A DNA stretch of 64,000 nucleotides from Flavobacteriaceae bacterium (lineage in GTDB: Bacteria > Bacteroidota > Bacteroidia > Flavobacteriales > Flavobacteriaceae): NCBI GenBank assembly GCA_003533785.1, contig DQCR01000036.1:1-64000 (forward strand), written 5' to 3'. The notes beneath the pieces were generated by a model. The model was given only the letters and a program-made list of their open reading frames with translations. It was not told the origin of the DNA and searched no databases. Shown piece by piece: positions 55,252 through 62,487 of this stretch. The translations under genes and the position numbers were made by a program. Position 1 is the first letter of the stretch; each line of letters starts with the position of its first letter.

Positions 55252-56340
55252 ATGGAACCAAAAACAATTGCCAACGGAATCCTTCAGGCGCTTTTAAAAC
55301 TATTTATTATTGGTGTGGTCCTTGTCTTACTCTACTCGCTCACTAGTTTACTAGTTTATTTTCTGGTCGCTGCCGTGATCAGTTTGATTGGTCGACCCAT
55401 CGCCGTATTTCTAAAAGAAAAATTAAAATGTAACAGTCTTCTGGCAGCCACAATAACGTTATTGACCTTCATTGGTCTTTTGTTTGGGATTCTTTCTCTT
55501 TTCTTTCCACTGTTAGTAGAACAAAGCAATAATCTATCACTGCTAGATGTAGAAGCATTGAAAATAAAACTCAATTACCTCACTAAAGAATTGTCTGATT
55601 ATTTTAATGTTGACAATTCCTTTTGGTTAGGTCTCTTAGAAAGTGAAAATATTCTGCAGTCGATCAACTTGGGTTTAGTTCCCGACTTTCTCAATGGATT
55701 ATTAAACTTTCTAGGGTCATTTTCTGTAGCTTTATTTTCGGTTCTATTTATTTCGTTTTTCTTGCTCAAAGACAGTGAATTATTGGAACGAATTGTTCTT
55801 ATTTTTATAAAAGAATCCTATCACTTACGCATTCAAAAGTCCTTTGAACGAATCAAAAATCTTCTTTCTCGTTATTTTATTGGATTGCTAATGCAGATCA
55901 CTATTCTATTGGTGATTTATACAATAGTACTAGCCGTATTTGGTATCAATAATTCCTTTATCATAGCTTTTCTCTGTGCATTATTGAATTTGATTCCCTA
56001 CTTGGGGCCCATTTTTGGGGGTGTTTTAATGATTATCCTCACACTGACCAATAATCTAGAACTGAATTTCAGTGCGGAGGTACTTCCCAACGTACTTGGG
56101 GTATCTATTGGTTTTACTATTGGACAATTGGTAGATAATTTCTTTAGTCAACCCTATATTTTTTCACGTTCGGTAAAGTCTCACCCCTTAGAGATCTTTT
56201 TTGTTATTTTGGCTAGTGGCTCCTTGTTTGGAGCTGTAGGAATGATCATCGCTATTCCAATGTATACAGCGTCTAAAGTGATTTTAAAAGAATTTTTTGC
56301 TGAAAATAAAATTGTGCAATCACTAACCAAAGACCTTTAA
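55252..56340 (+). CDS. AI-2E family (PerM-type) transporter
   Basis: 362 residues with about eight membrane helices. The family block reads LLNLIPYLGPIFGGVLM and, near the end, GQLVDNFFSQPYIFSRSVKS HPLEIF, typical of the AI-2E/PerM/YdiK family, whose transport direction and substrates are mostly unsettled. AI-2 export is a family label only. It lies 29 nt after rsmE and 2 nt before the M20 peptidase. Confidence 0.86.
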   Translation: MEPKTIANGILQALLKLFIIGVVLVLLYSLTSLLVYFLVAAVISLIGRPIAVFLKEKLKCNSLLAATITLLTFIGLLFGILSLFFPLLVEQSNNLSLLDVEALKIKLNYLTKELSDYFNVDNSFWLGLLESENILQSINLGLVPDFLNGLLNFLGSFSVALFSVLFISFFLLKDSELLERIVLIFIKESYHLRIQKSFERIKNLLSRYFIGLLMQITILLVIYTIVLAVFGINNSFIIAFLCALLNLIPYLGPIFGGVLMIILTLTNNLELNFSAEVLPNVLGVSIGFTIGQLVDNFFSQPYIFSRSVKSHPLEIFFVILASGSLFGAVGMIIAIPMYTASKVILKEFFAENKIVQSLTKDL

Positions 56341-56342
56341 AC

Positions 56343-57647
56343 ATGTCCTTAAAAAAATATTTTCTACTTCTACTCGGAATATTAATGACCTTCCAAGTAG
56401 GAGCACAAAAACGATTGAATCGAACAGAAAAACAAATTTTAAATAAAGTAGCTACTTACGAAACGGAAGCTATCAATTTTCTTGAAAAAGTTGTCAATAT
56501 CAATAGTGGGACTTTCAATCTAAAGGGTGTTCGAGCCGTTGGAGAGGAATTTTCTAATGCTTTTGAATCCATTGGTTTTGAAACAGAATGGATAGAAATG
56601 CCTACTGAAATGAATCGAGCAGGCCATCTGTTTGCCTCCATAGCGGGCTCTGAAGGGAAAAAATTACTTTTGATTGGTCATTTAGATACTGTATTTGAAG
56701 AAAACAGTCCGTTTCAAAAATTTGTTAAACAAGACAGCATTGCTTTTGGTCCGGGGGCTAATGATATGAAAGGGGGAAATGTGATTGTCTTATACGCACT
56801 AAAAAGTCTTTATGAGCTTGGCCTACTAGAAAACAAACACATTATTGTTGCCTTTACGGGTGACGAGGAAAGTACTGGTAAACCCCTGAGCATTTCAAGA
56901 AAAGCTTTGATTGATGCTGGCAAAAACAGTGATATCGCTCTCGGTTTTGAGAATTCAACTGGTTTCAATCAAGCTACAATTGCACGAAGAGGGACATCCA
57001 GCTGGCGGATAGAAAGCAAAGGAGTTCGTGCGCATTCTTCTGGGGTTTTTAGAGAAGACGTTGGTGCTGGGGCTATTTTTGAATTATCACGAATACTTCA
57101 TCAGTTTTATGAAGAAGTTAAGGGAGAAGACTTACTCACTTTTAATCCAGGGACTATCCTAGGAGGAACTTTTTTGGAGTTCGATAAGCAGAAAAGTGAA
57201 GGCACGGTGTTTGGAAAATCCAATGTTGTCGCACAAAAAGCTATCGTCAACGGAGGACTGCGTTTCATTACCGAAGAGCAAAAAATTCGAACTCGCAACA
57301 AAATGCGGCGAATCGTATCGCAAAGCCTTCCCCTCACTGATTCCAATATATCGTTTGTCGATAGCTATCCATCGATGAAACCTACTGAGGGGAATGCGGC
57401 AATATTAGAAAAACTAAGTGAAGTGAGTCAAGCCATGGGACAAGGCCCCGTATCTGCTTATGATCCTTCTAAAAGAGGGGCTGCAGACATTTCATTTGTT
57501 GCACCTTATACCAATGGTGTAGACGGATTGGGAACCATGGGAGAAGATGCTCATACACCACAAGAGACGGTTGATTTAACTACTATTAATGCATTGATTC
57601 AGAGAACGGCTGTGCTTATTTACCGACTGACTAACGAAAAAAAATAG
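56343..57647 (+). CDS. M20-family metallopeptidase, secreted (carboxypeptidase G2-like)
   Basis: 434 residues. A signal peptide (YFLLLLGILMTFQVGAQ) predicts export. The two-zinc ligands are H113 in LIGHLDTVFE, D141 in GANDMKGGN, the catalytic E175 with E176 in TGDEES, E203 in LGFENSTG and a C-terminal H in MGEDAHTPQE. The layout (catalytic domain with inserted dimerisation domain) resembles glutamate carboxypeptidase G2 and succinyl-diaminopimelate desuccinylase-like enzymes. The substrate is unknown. It is followed immediately by the opposing nitronate monooxygenase stop. Confidence 0.88.
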   Translation: MSLKKYFLLLLGILMTFQVGAQKRLNRTEKQILNKVATYETEAINFLEKVVNINSGTFNLKGVRAVGEEFSNAFESIGFETEWIEMPTEMNRAGHLFASIAGSEGKKLLLIGHLDTVFEENSPFQKFVKQDSIAFGPGANDMKGGNVIVLYALKSLYELGLLENKHIIVAFTGDEESTGKPLSISRKALIDAGKNSDIALGFENSTGFNQATIARRGTSSWRIESKGVRAHSSGVFREDVGAGAIFELSRILHQFYEEVKGEDLLTFNPGTILGGTFLEFDKQKSEGTVFGKSNVVAQKAIVNGGLRFITEEQKIRTRNKMRRIVSQSLPLTDSNISFVDSYPSMKPTEGNAAILEKLSEVSQAMGQGPVSAYDPSKRGAADISFVAPYTNGVDGLGTMGEDAHTPQETVDLTTINALIQRTAVLIYRLTNEKK

Positions 57648-58634
57648 TCAACCATACCGTTCCAAATGATCCTTCTGATGTTGAAGGGCTTCGTGAAACT
57701 CCTTTCGAAGTTGAGTCACCAAGGAAGCAATGGGAATTGAGTCTGTAATTGAGGTGACGCCTTGTCCCGCTGACCAAATGGTTTTCCAAGCTTTAGCTTC
57801 TGCTTTTGCCGCATCGAGCTCGGATCCGAAATCTATCTTTTTGGAATTTTTCCACATTTCTTCTGTAATGCCAACAGATTCTAGACTGGGACGTAAAAAA
57901 TTGGCATGGACTCCAGAAACAGCGGCTGTATATACGATATCCTCTGCTTTACTATTAATAATCATCTCTTTGTATTCGGTATCGGCTTGGCTTTCTTCTA
58001 CATTGATAAAACGGGTTCCCATATAGGCTAGATCTGCACCCATTTGAAGGGCACTCGCAACATCACGACCCGTGCTAATGCATCCCGACAGTAAAATCGT
58101 TTTATCATAAAAAGTTTTAATCTCATTGATTAAAGCAAAGGGGTGAAGGGTACCGGCGTGGCCCCCTGCTCCTGCAGCCACTAAAATCAATCCGTCCACT
58201 CCTGCCTCTGCTGCTTTTTCGGCATGGCGTTTTTTGATTACATCATGAAAGACCAAACCGCCATAACTATGTACAGCAGTCACCAATTCAGATACAGCAC
58301 CCAAAGAGGTAATAATTAAGGGCACTTTGTGTTTCATACAAACCTCCAAATCGGGTTGCACTCGTGGATTAGTAGGGTGAACAATAATGTTGACCCCAAA
58401 AGGAGCCGCTTTTTTTCCAGTATCTTTTTCAAATTGTTCCAAAGCAGATTTAATTTCAATAATCCATTCTTCAAAACCCTCTGTCGTTCGTTGATTAAGT
58501 GCAGGAAAAGTCCCAACAATACCATTTTTACAACACTCGATCACTAGCTGCGGCCCCGAGATCAGAAACATCGGTGCGGCAACTACTGGAAAAGAAATGT
58601 CTTTAAAAAAAGAGGAAGATGTAGTGTCTGACAT
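57648..58634 (-). CDS. Nitronate monooxygenase (2-nitropropane dioxygenase-like)
   Basis: 328 residues of an FMN-dependent TIM-barrel enzyme. FPVVAAPMFLISGPQLVIEC is the N-terminal motif; LVAAGAGGHAGTLHPFALI contains the catalytic histidine and phosphate-binding glycines, and ALQMGADLAYMGTRF completes the pattern. It oxidises alkyl nitronates or a related substrate. Third gene of the ald operon, starting 1 nt after the DUF4442 gene. Confidence 0.88.
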   Translation of the reverse strand: MSDTTSSSFFKDISFPVVAAPMFLISGPQLVIECCKNGIVGTFPALNQRTTEGFEEWIIEIKSALEQFEKDTGKKAAPFGVNIIVHPTNPRVQPDLEVCMKHKVPLIITSLGAVSELVTAVHSYGGLVFHDVIKKRHAEKAAEAGVDGLILVAAGAGGHAGTLHPFALINEIKTFYDKTILLSGCISTGRDVASALQMGADLAYMGTRFINVEESQADTEYKEMIINSKAEDIVYTAAVSGVHANFLRPSLESVGITEEMWKNSKKIDFGSELDAAKAEAKAWKTIWSAGQGVTSITDSIPIASLVTQLRKEFHEALQHQKDHLERYG

Positions 58635-58635
58635 A

Positions 58636-59085
58636 TTATTTTGCTTTTAATGTCCATTCAAATTTAAAGGTAGATACTACATCACCCGCTTGGTCAGTAC
58701 CGACAGAAGTTAACCAAACGGTTTGAGATTCGTTAGTGGCAATAGTCTTTGCGACAGCTTCTTTTACTAGTGCCCGGTCCTTGCAGACGAAATGAATCCG
58801 CCCGCGTGCTTTTTTAGAAAAATTCGCCTTGTTGTTTAATACAAGCATTGAAATGGGTTGTTCTGCCTCTCTAATTTCAAGAGTGATAGGAAGTCCTGTT
58901 GCCAGCTCTGCTGCCATACCTTGAATAGCCCAAAACATTGATTTAAAGGGATTCTTTGTAAACCAATTTAGCTTCACAGTGGTTGTGCAACTCTCCTCAT
59001 CCAAGTGAATTACTCGTACACCCGCCCAAAATGCGGAGGGCAAGCTTTTAAAAGTGAATAAATTATATTTTCTCACCGAATTCAA
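58636..59085 (-). CDS. DUF4442 (hotdog-fold) protein
   Basis: 149 residues. The sequence resembles the DUF4442 family of hotdog-fold proteins: PSAFWAGVRVIHLDEESCTTTVKL near the start and KSMFWAIQGMAAELATGL in the centre. The family is similar to acyl-CoA thioesterases but has no confirmed substrate. It overlaps the alanine dehydrogenase stop by 4 nt and precedes the nitronate monooxygenase by 1 nt. Confidence 0.82.
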   Translation of the reverse strand: MNSVRKYNLFTFKSLPSAFWAGVRVIHLDEESCTTTVKLNWFTKNPFKSMFWAIQGMAAELATGLPITLEIREAEQPISMLVLNNKANFSKKARGRIHFVCKDRALVKEAVAKTIATNESQTVWLTSVGTDQAGDVVSTFKFEWTLKAK

Positions 59086-60197
59086 AAATGTAGTATTTCT
59101 TGTAAAGGTGTGTATTTTTTATCAAACAAATGAGCTATTTCTTTATTTAATACCTGACCCTTAACAAGATTCAATCCCCCTTGTAAATGGGGGTTAAGTC
59201 GACAGGCTTCCTTCCATCCATGTCGTGCAATTTGTTTGATATAAGGAAGCGTAGTATTGGTGAGAGCAGCAGTGGCCGTTTGTGGTACAGCCCCTGGCAT
59301 GTTTGTCACAGCATAATGAACAATACCCTCGACAATGCGAATGGGGTCTTTGTGAGTGGTGGGTTCACTGGTTTCAAAACACCCCCCTTGATCAATGGCT
59401 ACATCCACTAGCACAGTGCCTTTTTTCATTTTGGAGAGCATTTTTTTGGTGATGAGTTTCGGAGCTTTGTCCCCTGGAATCAAAACGGTTCCTATAATCA
59501 AGTGACTTTGAGTAATCTCTTTGTGGATTTGATCGGCGGAGGAAAAGAGCACTACAACGTTGGGGGGAAGCATTTCATTCAACTGTCTGAGGCGGTCCAA
59601 GTTGGTGTCAAGTATAGTGACCTGTGCACCCATACCTGCTGCTATTCGAGCGGCTTCCGTGCCTGCTGTTCCACCTCCTAAAACCAAAACTTTTGCGGGA
59701 GGCGTTCCAGGTACACCCCCCAAGAGAATACCGGCTCCACCCTGCGGACTTTCCAAATATTTCGCTCCTTGTTGCGTTGCCAAGCGCCCCGCTACTTCAG
59801 ACATAGGGACTAAAAGGGGCAATTGATTTCCAACCTTAATGGTTTCATAGGCAATACAGGTGGCTTGGCTTTGTAGCATCGCTTCGGTGAGTTGTCGGCT
59901 AGATGCAAAATGAAAATAGGTGAACACCGTATGCTGGGGTTTAATCCATTGATATTCTTCTGTGAGTGGTTCTTTTACCTTAATGATCGTGTCAGATTTT
60001 TCATACAAAGACTTTGCATTTGGAATTAATTCCGCTCCCGCATTTTGATAGGAACGATTAGAAAAGCCACTCAAAAGACCGGCATTTTCTTCAATTAAAA
60101 CAGTGATTTTTTGCTGCACTAGTTCAAATACTCCTGATGGAGTGATCGCGACGCGTGCTTCTTGTGGCTTTATTTCTCGTGGAATTCCTATAGTCAT
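59082..60197 (-). CDS. ald: Alanine dehydrogenase
   Basis: 371 residues from ATG 60197 (MTIGIPREIK, the classic N-terminus); longer upstream frames are not used. VKEPL supplies the substrate-binding lysine and TYFHFA the catalytic histidine; the Rossmann motif is VLGGGTAGTEAARIAAGMGA and the C-terminal MPGAVPQTAT is diagnostic. It interconverts L-alanine and pyruvate with NAD. A hairpin with a T-run sits about 40 nt upstream of its start. Confidence 0.93.
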   Translation of the reverse strand: MTIGIPREIKPQEARVAITPSGVFELVQQKITVLIEENAGLLSGFSNRSYQNAGAELIPNAKSLYEKSDTIIKVKEPLTEEYQWIKPQHTVFTYFHFASSRQLTEAMLQSQATCIAYETIKVGNQLPLLVPMSEVAGRLATQQGAKYLESPQGGAGILLGGVPGTPPAKVLVLGGGTAGTEAARIAAGMGAQVTILDTNLDRLRQLNEMLPPNVVVLFSSADQIHKEITQSHLIIGTVLIPGDKAPKLITKKMLSKMKKGTVLVDVAIDQGGCFETSEPTTHKDPIRIVEGIVHYAVTNMPGAVPQTATAALTNTTLPYIKQIARHGWKEACRLNPHLQGGLNLVKGQVLNKEIAHLFDKKYTPLQEILHF

Positions 60198-60229
60198 TTT
60201 TAGTAGTGTTTTTAAGAACAATGTACATG

Positions 60230-60274
60230 TTAAATAAAAAAACCTCCGGGAAGTAGTCCCAGAGGCATAACCAT
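60230..60274 (-). CDS. Putative leader peptide overlapping the terminator hairpin
   Basis: A 14-residue frame, MVMPLGLLPGGFFI, from ATG 60274 to TAA 60232-60230, encoded exactly across the hairpin and its T-run. A ribosome translating it could block the hairpin, as in attenuation. No alanine codon occurs in it, so an alanine-sensing mechanism is not supported; Leu, Gly, Pro and Phe codons dominate. It may be chance. Confidence 0.25.
   Translation of the reverse strand: MVMPLGLLPGGFFI
60236..60265 (-). terminator. Intrinsic terminator hairpin upstream of ald
   Basis: On the minus strand CCTCTGGGA pairs with TCCCGGAGG around CTACT (8 Watson-Crick pairs plus one G-T), followed by seven T. It lies upstream of ald and would terminate transcription before the gene, so a leader attenuator is more likely than an end-of-gene terminator: no minus-strand gene ends just above it. 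Confidence 0.6.
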
Positions 60275-60295
60275 AAACCAATTCTGAAAAATAGA

Positions 60296-60324
60296 CTTGG
60301 TATTATAAATTTAATTTATTTTTG
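60296..60324 (+). promoter_or_regulatory. Promoter of the lipoprotein msrA
   Basis: CTTG at 60296-60299, a 17-nt spacer and TATTTTTG at 60317-60324 fit the Bacteroidota consensus. The gene's ATG is at 60367, giving a leader of about 35 nt. Confidence 0.6.
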
Positions 60325-60366
60325 TTTAACATTTGGTACGCTCCCTATATACGTTATCAACAAATT

Positions 60367-60993
60367 ATGAAACATCGTTTTACTCTATTGATTCTTATTT
60401 TTATGGCATTTACGCTACAATGCCAACAAAACAAGGGCAACCTAACTCAAAAAACGATTGAAATTCCTGAAGGGATGGAAGTAGCTTATTTCGCCTCTGG
60501 ATGTTTCTGGTGTGTGGAAGGGGTTTATGAAGAAGTGTACGGTGTAAATGAGGTCATTTCTGGATACGCAGGAGGCACCGTGCCCAATCCCTCGTATTAC
60601 GATCATGGTAATCACGCAGAAACAGTGGCCGTAATCTACGATGCTTCTAAGGTCAGTTATTCTGTTCTGTTGCAAGTCTATTTCGATATTACCAATCCTT
60701 ACACTATTGGCCAAGCCCCTGATTTCGGAAAATCATACCGGTCTATTGTCTTTCCGAAAAATAAAAGTCAGATGGAAGAATTAAATACGTACTTGGCTTC
60801 TTTTGATCGGCATAAAATTGAGATACTCCTCGCCAAGAGTCCCCCTTTTACCATTGCGGAAGAATATCATCAAGATTACGTTTCTCGCTTATTGAAAGGT
60901 GAAAATGTCGTTAATAAATCTTACGGGTATAATGTGTCGCTCCCTCGTCGACAAGAATTTATCAATAACACTAAGGTTCGCCTAAAAGACTAG
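60367..60993 (+). CDS. msrA: Peptide-methionine (S)-S-oxide reductase MsrA, lipoprotein
   Basis: 208 residues from ATG 60367. A lipoprotein signal (LLILIFMAFTLQC, lipobox TLQC) places it in the envelope. The catalytic GCFWC follows FAS at about residues 44-48. HAE of the active site reads HGNHAETVAV, and the C-terminus has no resolving cysteine beyond the FWC pair. It repairs oxidised methionine in periplasmic or surface proteins and complements the cytoplasmic copy at 7848. A second start at 60322 is not favoured. Confidence 0.9.
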   Translation: MKHRFTLLILIFMAFTLQCQQNKGNLTQKTIEIPEGMEVAYFASGCFWCVEGVYEEVYGVNEVISGYAGGTVPNPSYYDHGNHAETVAVIYDASKVSYSVLLQVYFDITNPYTIGQAPDFGKSYRSIVFPKNKSQMEELNTYLASFDRHKIEILLAKSPPFTIAEEYHQDYVSRLLKGENVVNKSYGYNVSLPRRQEFINNTKVRLKD

Positions 60994-61535
60994 TTAAGCA
61001 CTTTCTCCACTACCCCACAACGTAGCATTTTACTGCCATAATACGGATTCAGTACCTGCTCATTCATACTCAACCAATAGTTTCCTCCTTGATACATAGG
61101 GCAATACTGAAGGTAAATTTTTTCAGCAGAGGGGTTGGATTTATTCCAATCGAGAAGGGCTGCCGTAAGATCGATTAAACTCATTCGTTGCTGCTCAAAA
61201 TTTTGATTCTTCATCTCTAGTGCAAGAGATTCCATTTTTACATATAGGGCATTGTCTGTACTCTGTTTGGAATTTTTGATCCTTTCCTCAATTGATGAAT
61301 GCAAAGTTTCAATTGCCAATGATACCGAAAGACTATCATCTGCTACCATGGCATTTTTAATTGCCATGTAGCCAGCTAAAATAGGGTCAGAGGCCCTGGT
61401 AACTTCAAGGGTATTGGCTTGCGATTGTGGACTGGGCGAGACTACTTTTACCTCTGGCTTTGAGGGAGAAAAGTTACAACTGCTGAGGGTGATTGCTATT
61501 GAAAGTGTCAAAAAGATTAGCTTATTGTATTTCAT
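60990..61535 (-). CDS. DUF3347-like lipoprotein
   Basis: 181 residues. The signal ends in a lipobox, LSSC. The C-terminal half carries a pattern I associate with DUF3347: YCPMYQGGNYWLSMNEQVLNPYYGSKMLRCG. Such domains occur alone or in CusB-type metal-efflux proteins and may bind metal through the two cysteines; no cus genes are near. Ends tail-to-tail with msrA (4-nt overlap). Confidence 0.75.
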   Translation of the reverse strand: MKYNKLIFLTLSIAITLSSCNFSPSKPEVKVVSPSPQSQANTLEVTRASDPILAGYMAIKNAMVADDSLSVSLAIETLHSSIEERIKNSKQSTDNALYVKMESLALEMKNQNFEQQRMSLIDLTAALLDWNKSNPSAEKIYLQYCPMYQGGNYWLSMNEQVLNPYYGSKMLRCGVVEKVLN

Positions 61536-61545
61536 TTTTTTTTTT

Positions 61546-61553
61546 CAAATGTA
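61546..61553 (-). promoter_or_regulatory. -7 box upstream of the DUF3347-like gene
   Basis: TACATTTG on the minus strand (61553-61546) matches TAnnTTTG, 10 nt before the ATG and followed by a run of A. No -33 TTG at the right distance. Confidence 0.35.
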
Positions 61554-61677
61554 CAACTCTATTCAAAAAGTATTTCATTTTCATAATAGCCTACACATCC
61601 ATTTTTTTAACTGCTATTCTAGTTTGGAAAAGAATATTGGATCAATGTTGACAAAAAGATTATTAAGGATGTTTTAG

Positions 61678-61685
61678 TACATTTG
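61678..61685 (+). promoter_or_regulatory. -7 box upstream of the lipoprotein-sorting-like gene
   Basis: TACATTTG at 61678-61685 followed by AAAAA; the same box occurs on the other strand 130 nt away. The nearest TTGAC (61648) is 27 nt upstream, too far for the consensus. Confidence 0.35.
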
Positions 61686-61707
61686 AAAAATCAAAAAAAA
61701 TCAAATA

Positions 61708-62466
61708 ATGAAACAGCTCCTAATTTTAATTGCTATAACTTTTTCATCCTTCCCCGCTCTTCAAGCACAGACATTGGATGAGATTATTGAAAACTATTTT
61801 GAAAATACCGGTGGAAGAGCCCAGTGGGAATCCTTAGAAGGGATTCAATACAAGGCTAAAATAAATCAAGGAGGGATGGAAATTCCGCTAGAAATTGTGG
61901 AAATGAAATCGGGAAAACAAATGACGGTGATTAACTTTCAAGGGCAAGTCATCAAGCAAGGGGTCTTCGATGGAAAGGATCTTTGGAGCATCAACTTTAT
62001 GACACAAAAAGCAGAAAAAAGTGATCAAGAAACAACTGATAATATAATCCGTGACATGGGTGATTTCCCAGATCCTTTTCTCAATTACAAATCATTGGGT
62101 TATCAGGCAGAGTTAATGGGTAAGGAAGTTATTGATGGAACAGAGTGTTTCAAAATCAAACTAACGAAAAAACCAATGGTGGTTGATGGTGAAGAAGTAG
62201 AAAATGTATCCTATTACTTTTTCGACACCGAAAATTATGTTCCTCTTGTTGTTCATATCGAAATCAAGTCCGGTGAATTGAAAGGACAAATGAGTGAGGT
62301 AAAAATGAGTGATTATCAAGAAGTAGGTGGTTTGTATTTTCCCTTTTCTCAATCGCAAGGATTGAAAGATCAAGAGGGTCAAGTCATTGGTATAGATGAA
62401 ATAATACTCAACCCTGAGATTGCAGATTCAGAATTTAGTTTTCCAGAAGAAGAACCCTCAAACTAA
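61708..62466 (+). CDS. Outer-membrane lipoprotein-sorting-like (LolA-fold) protein
   Basis: 252 residues from ATG 61708. A signal peptide (LLILIAITFSSFPALQAQ) precedes TLDEIIENYFENTGGRAQW, and the body follows the LolA/LolB-type fold often named outer membrane lipoprotein-sorting protein in this phylum (GKQMTVINFQGQVIKQGVFDG, YKSLGYQAELMGKEV). It would bind a hydrophobic ligand in the periplasm. The large exoprotein starts 21 nt downstream. Confidence 0.75.
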   Translation: MKQLLILIAITFSSFPALQAQTLDEIIENYFENTGGRAQWESLEGIQYKAKINQGGMEIPLEIVEMKSGKQMTVINFQGQVIKQGVFDGKDLWSINFMTQKAEKSDQETTDNIIRDMGDFPDPFLNYKSLGYQAELMGKEVIDGTECFKIKLTKKPMVVDGEEVENVSYYFFDTENYVPLVVHIEIKSGELKGQMSEVKMSDYQEVGGLYFPFSQSQGLKDQEGQVIGIDEIILNPEIADSEFSFPEEEPSN

Positions 62467-62487
62467 TTCCCAACTAATATCTCGAAT

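Noticed and set aside
60198-60281. An upstream extension of ald starting at 60281
   Set aside because: MTIGIPREIK at 60197 is the standard alanine dehydrogenase N-terminus and the extension covers the hairpin region with an implausible sequence.
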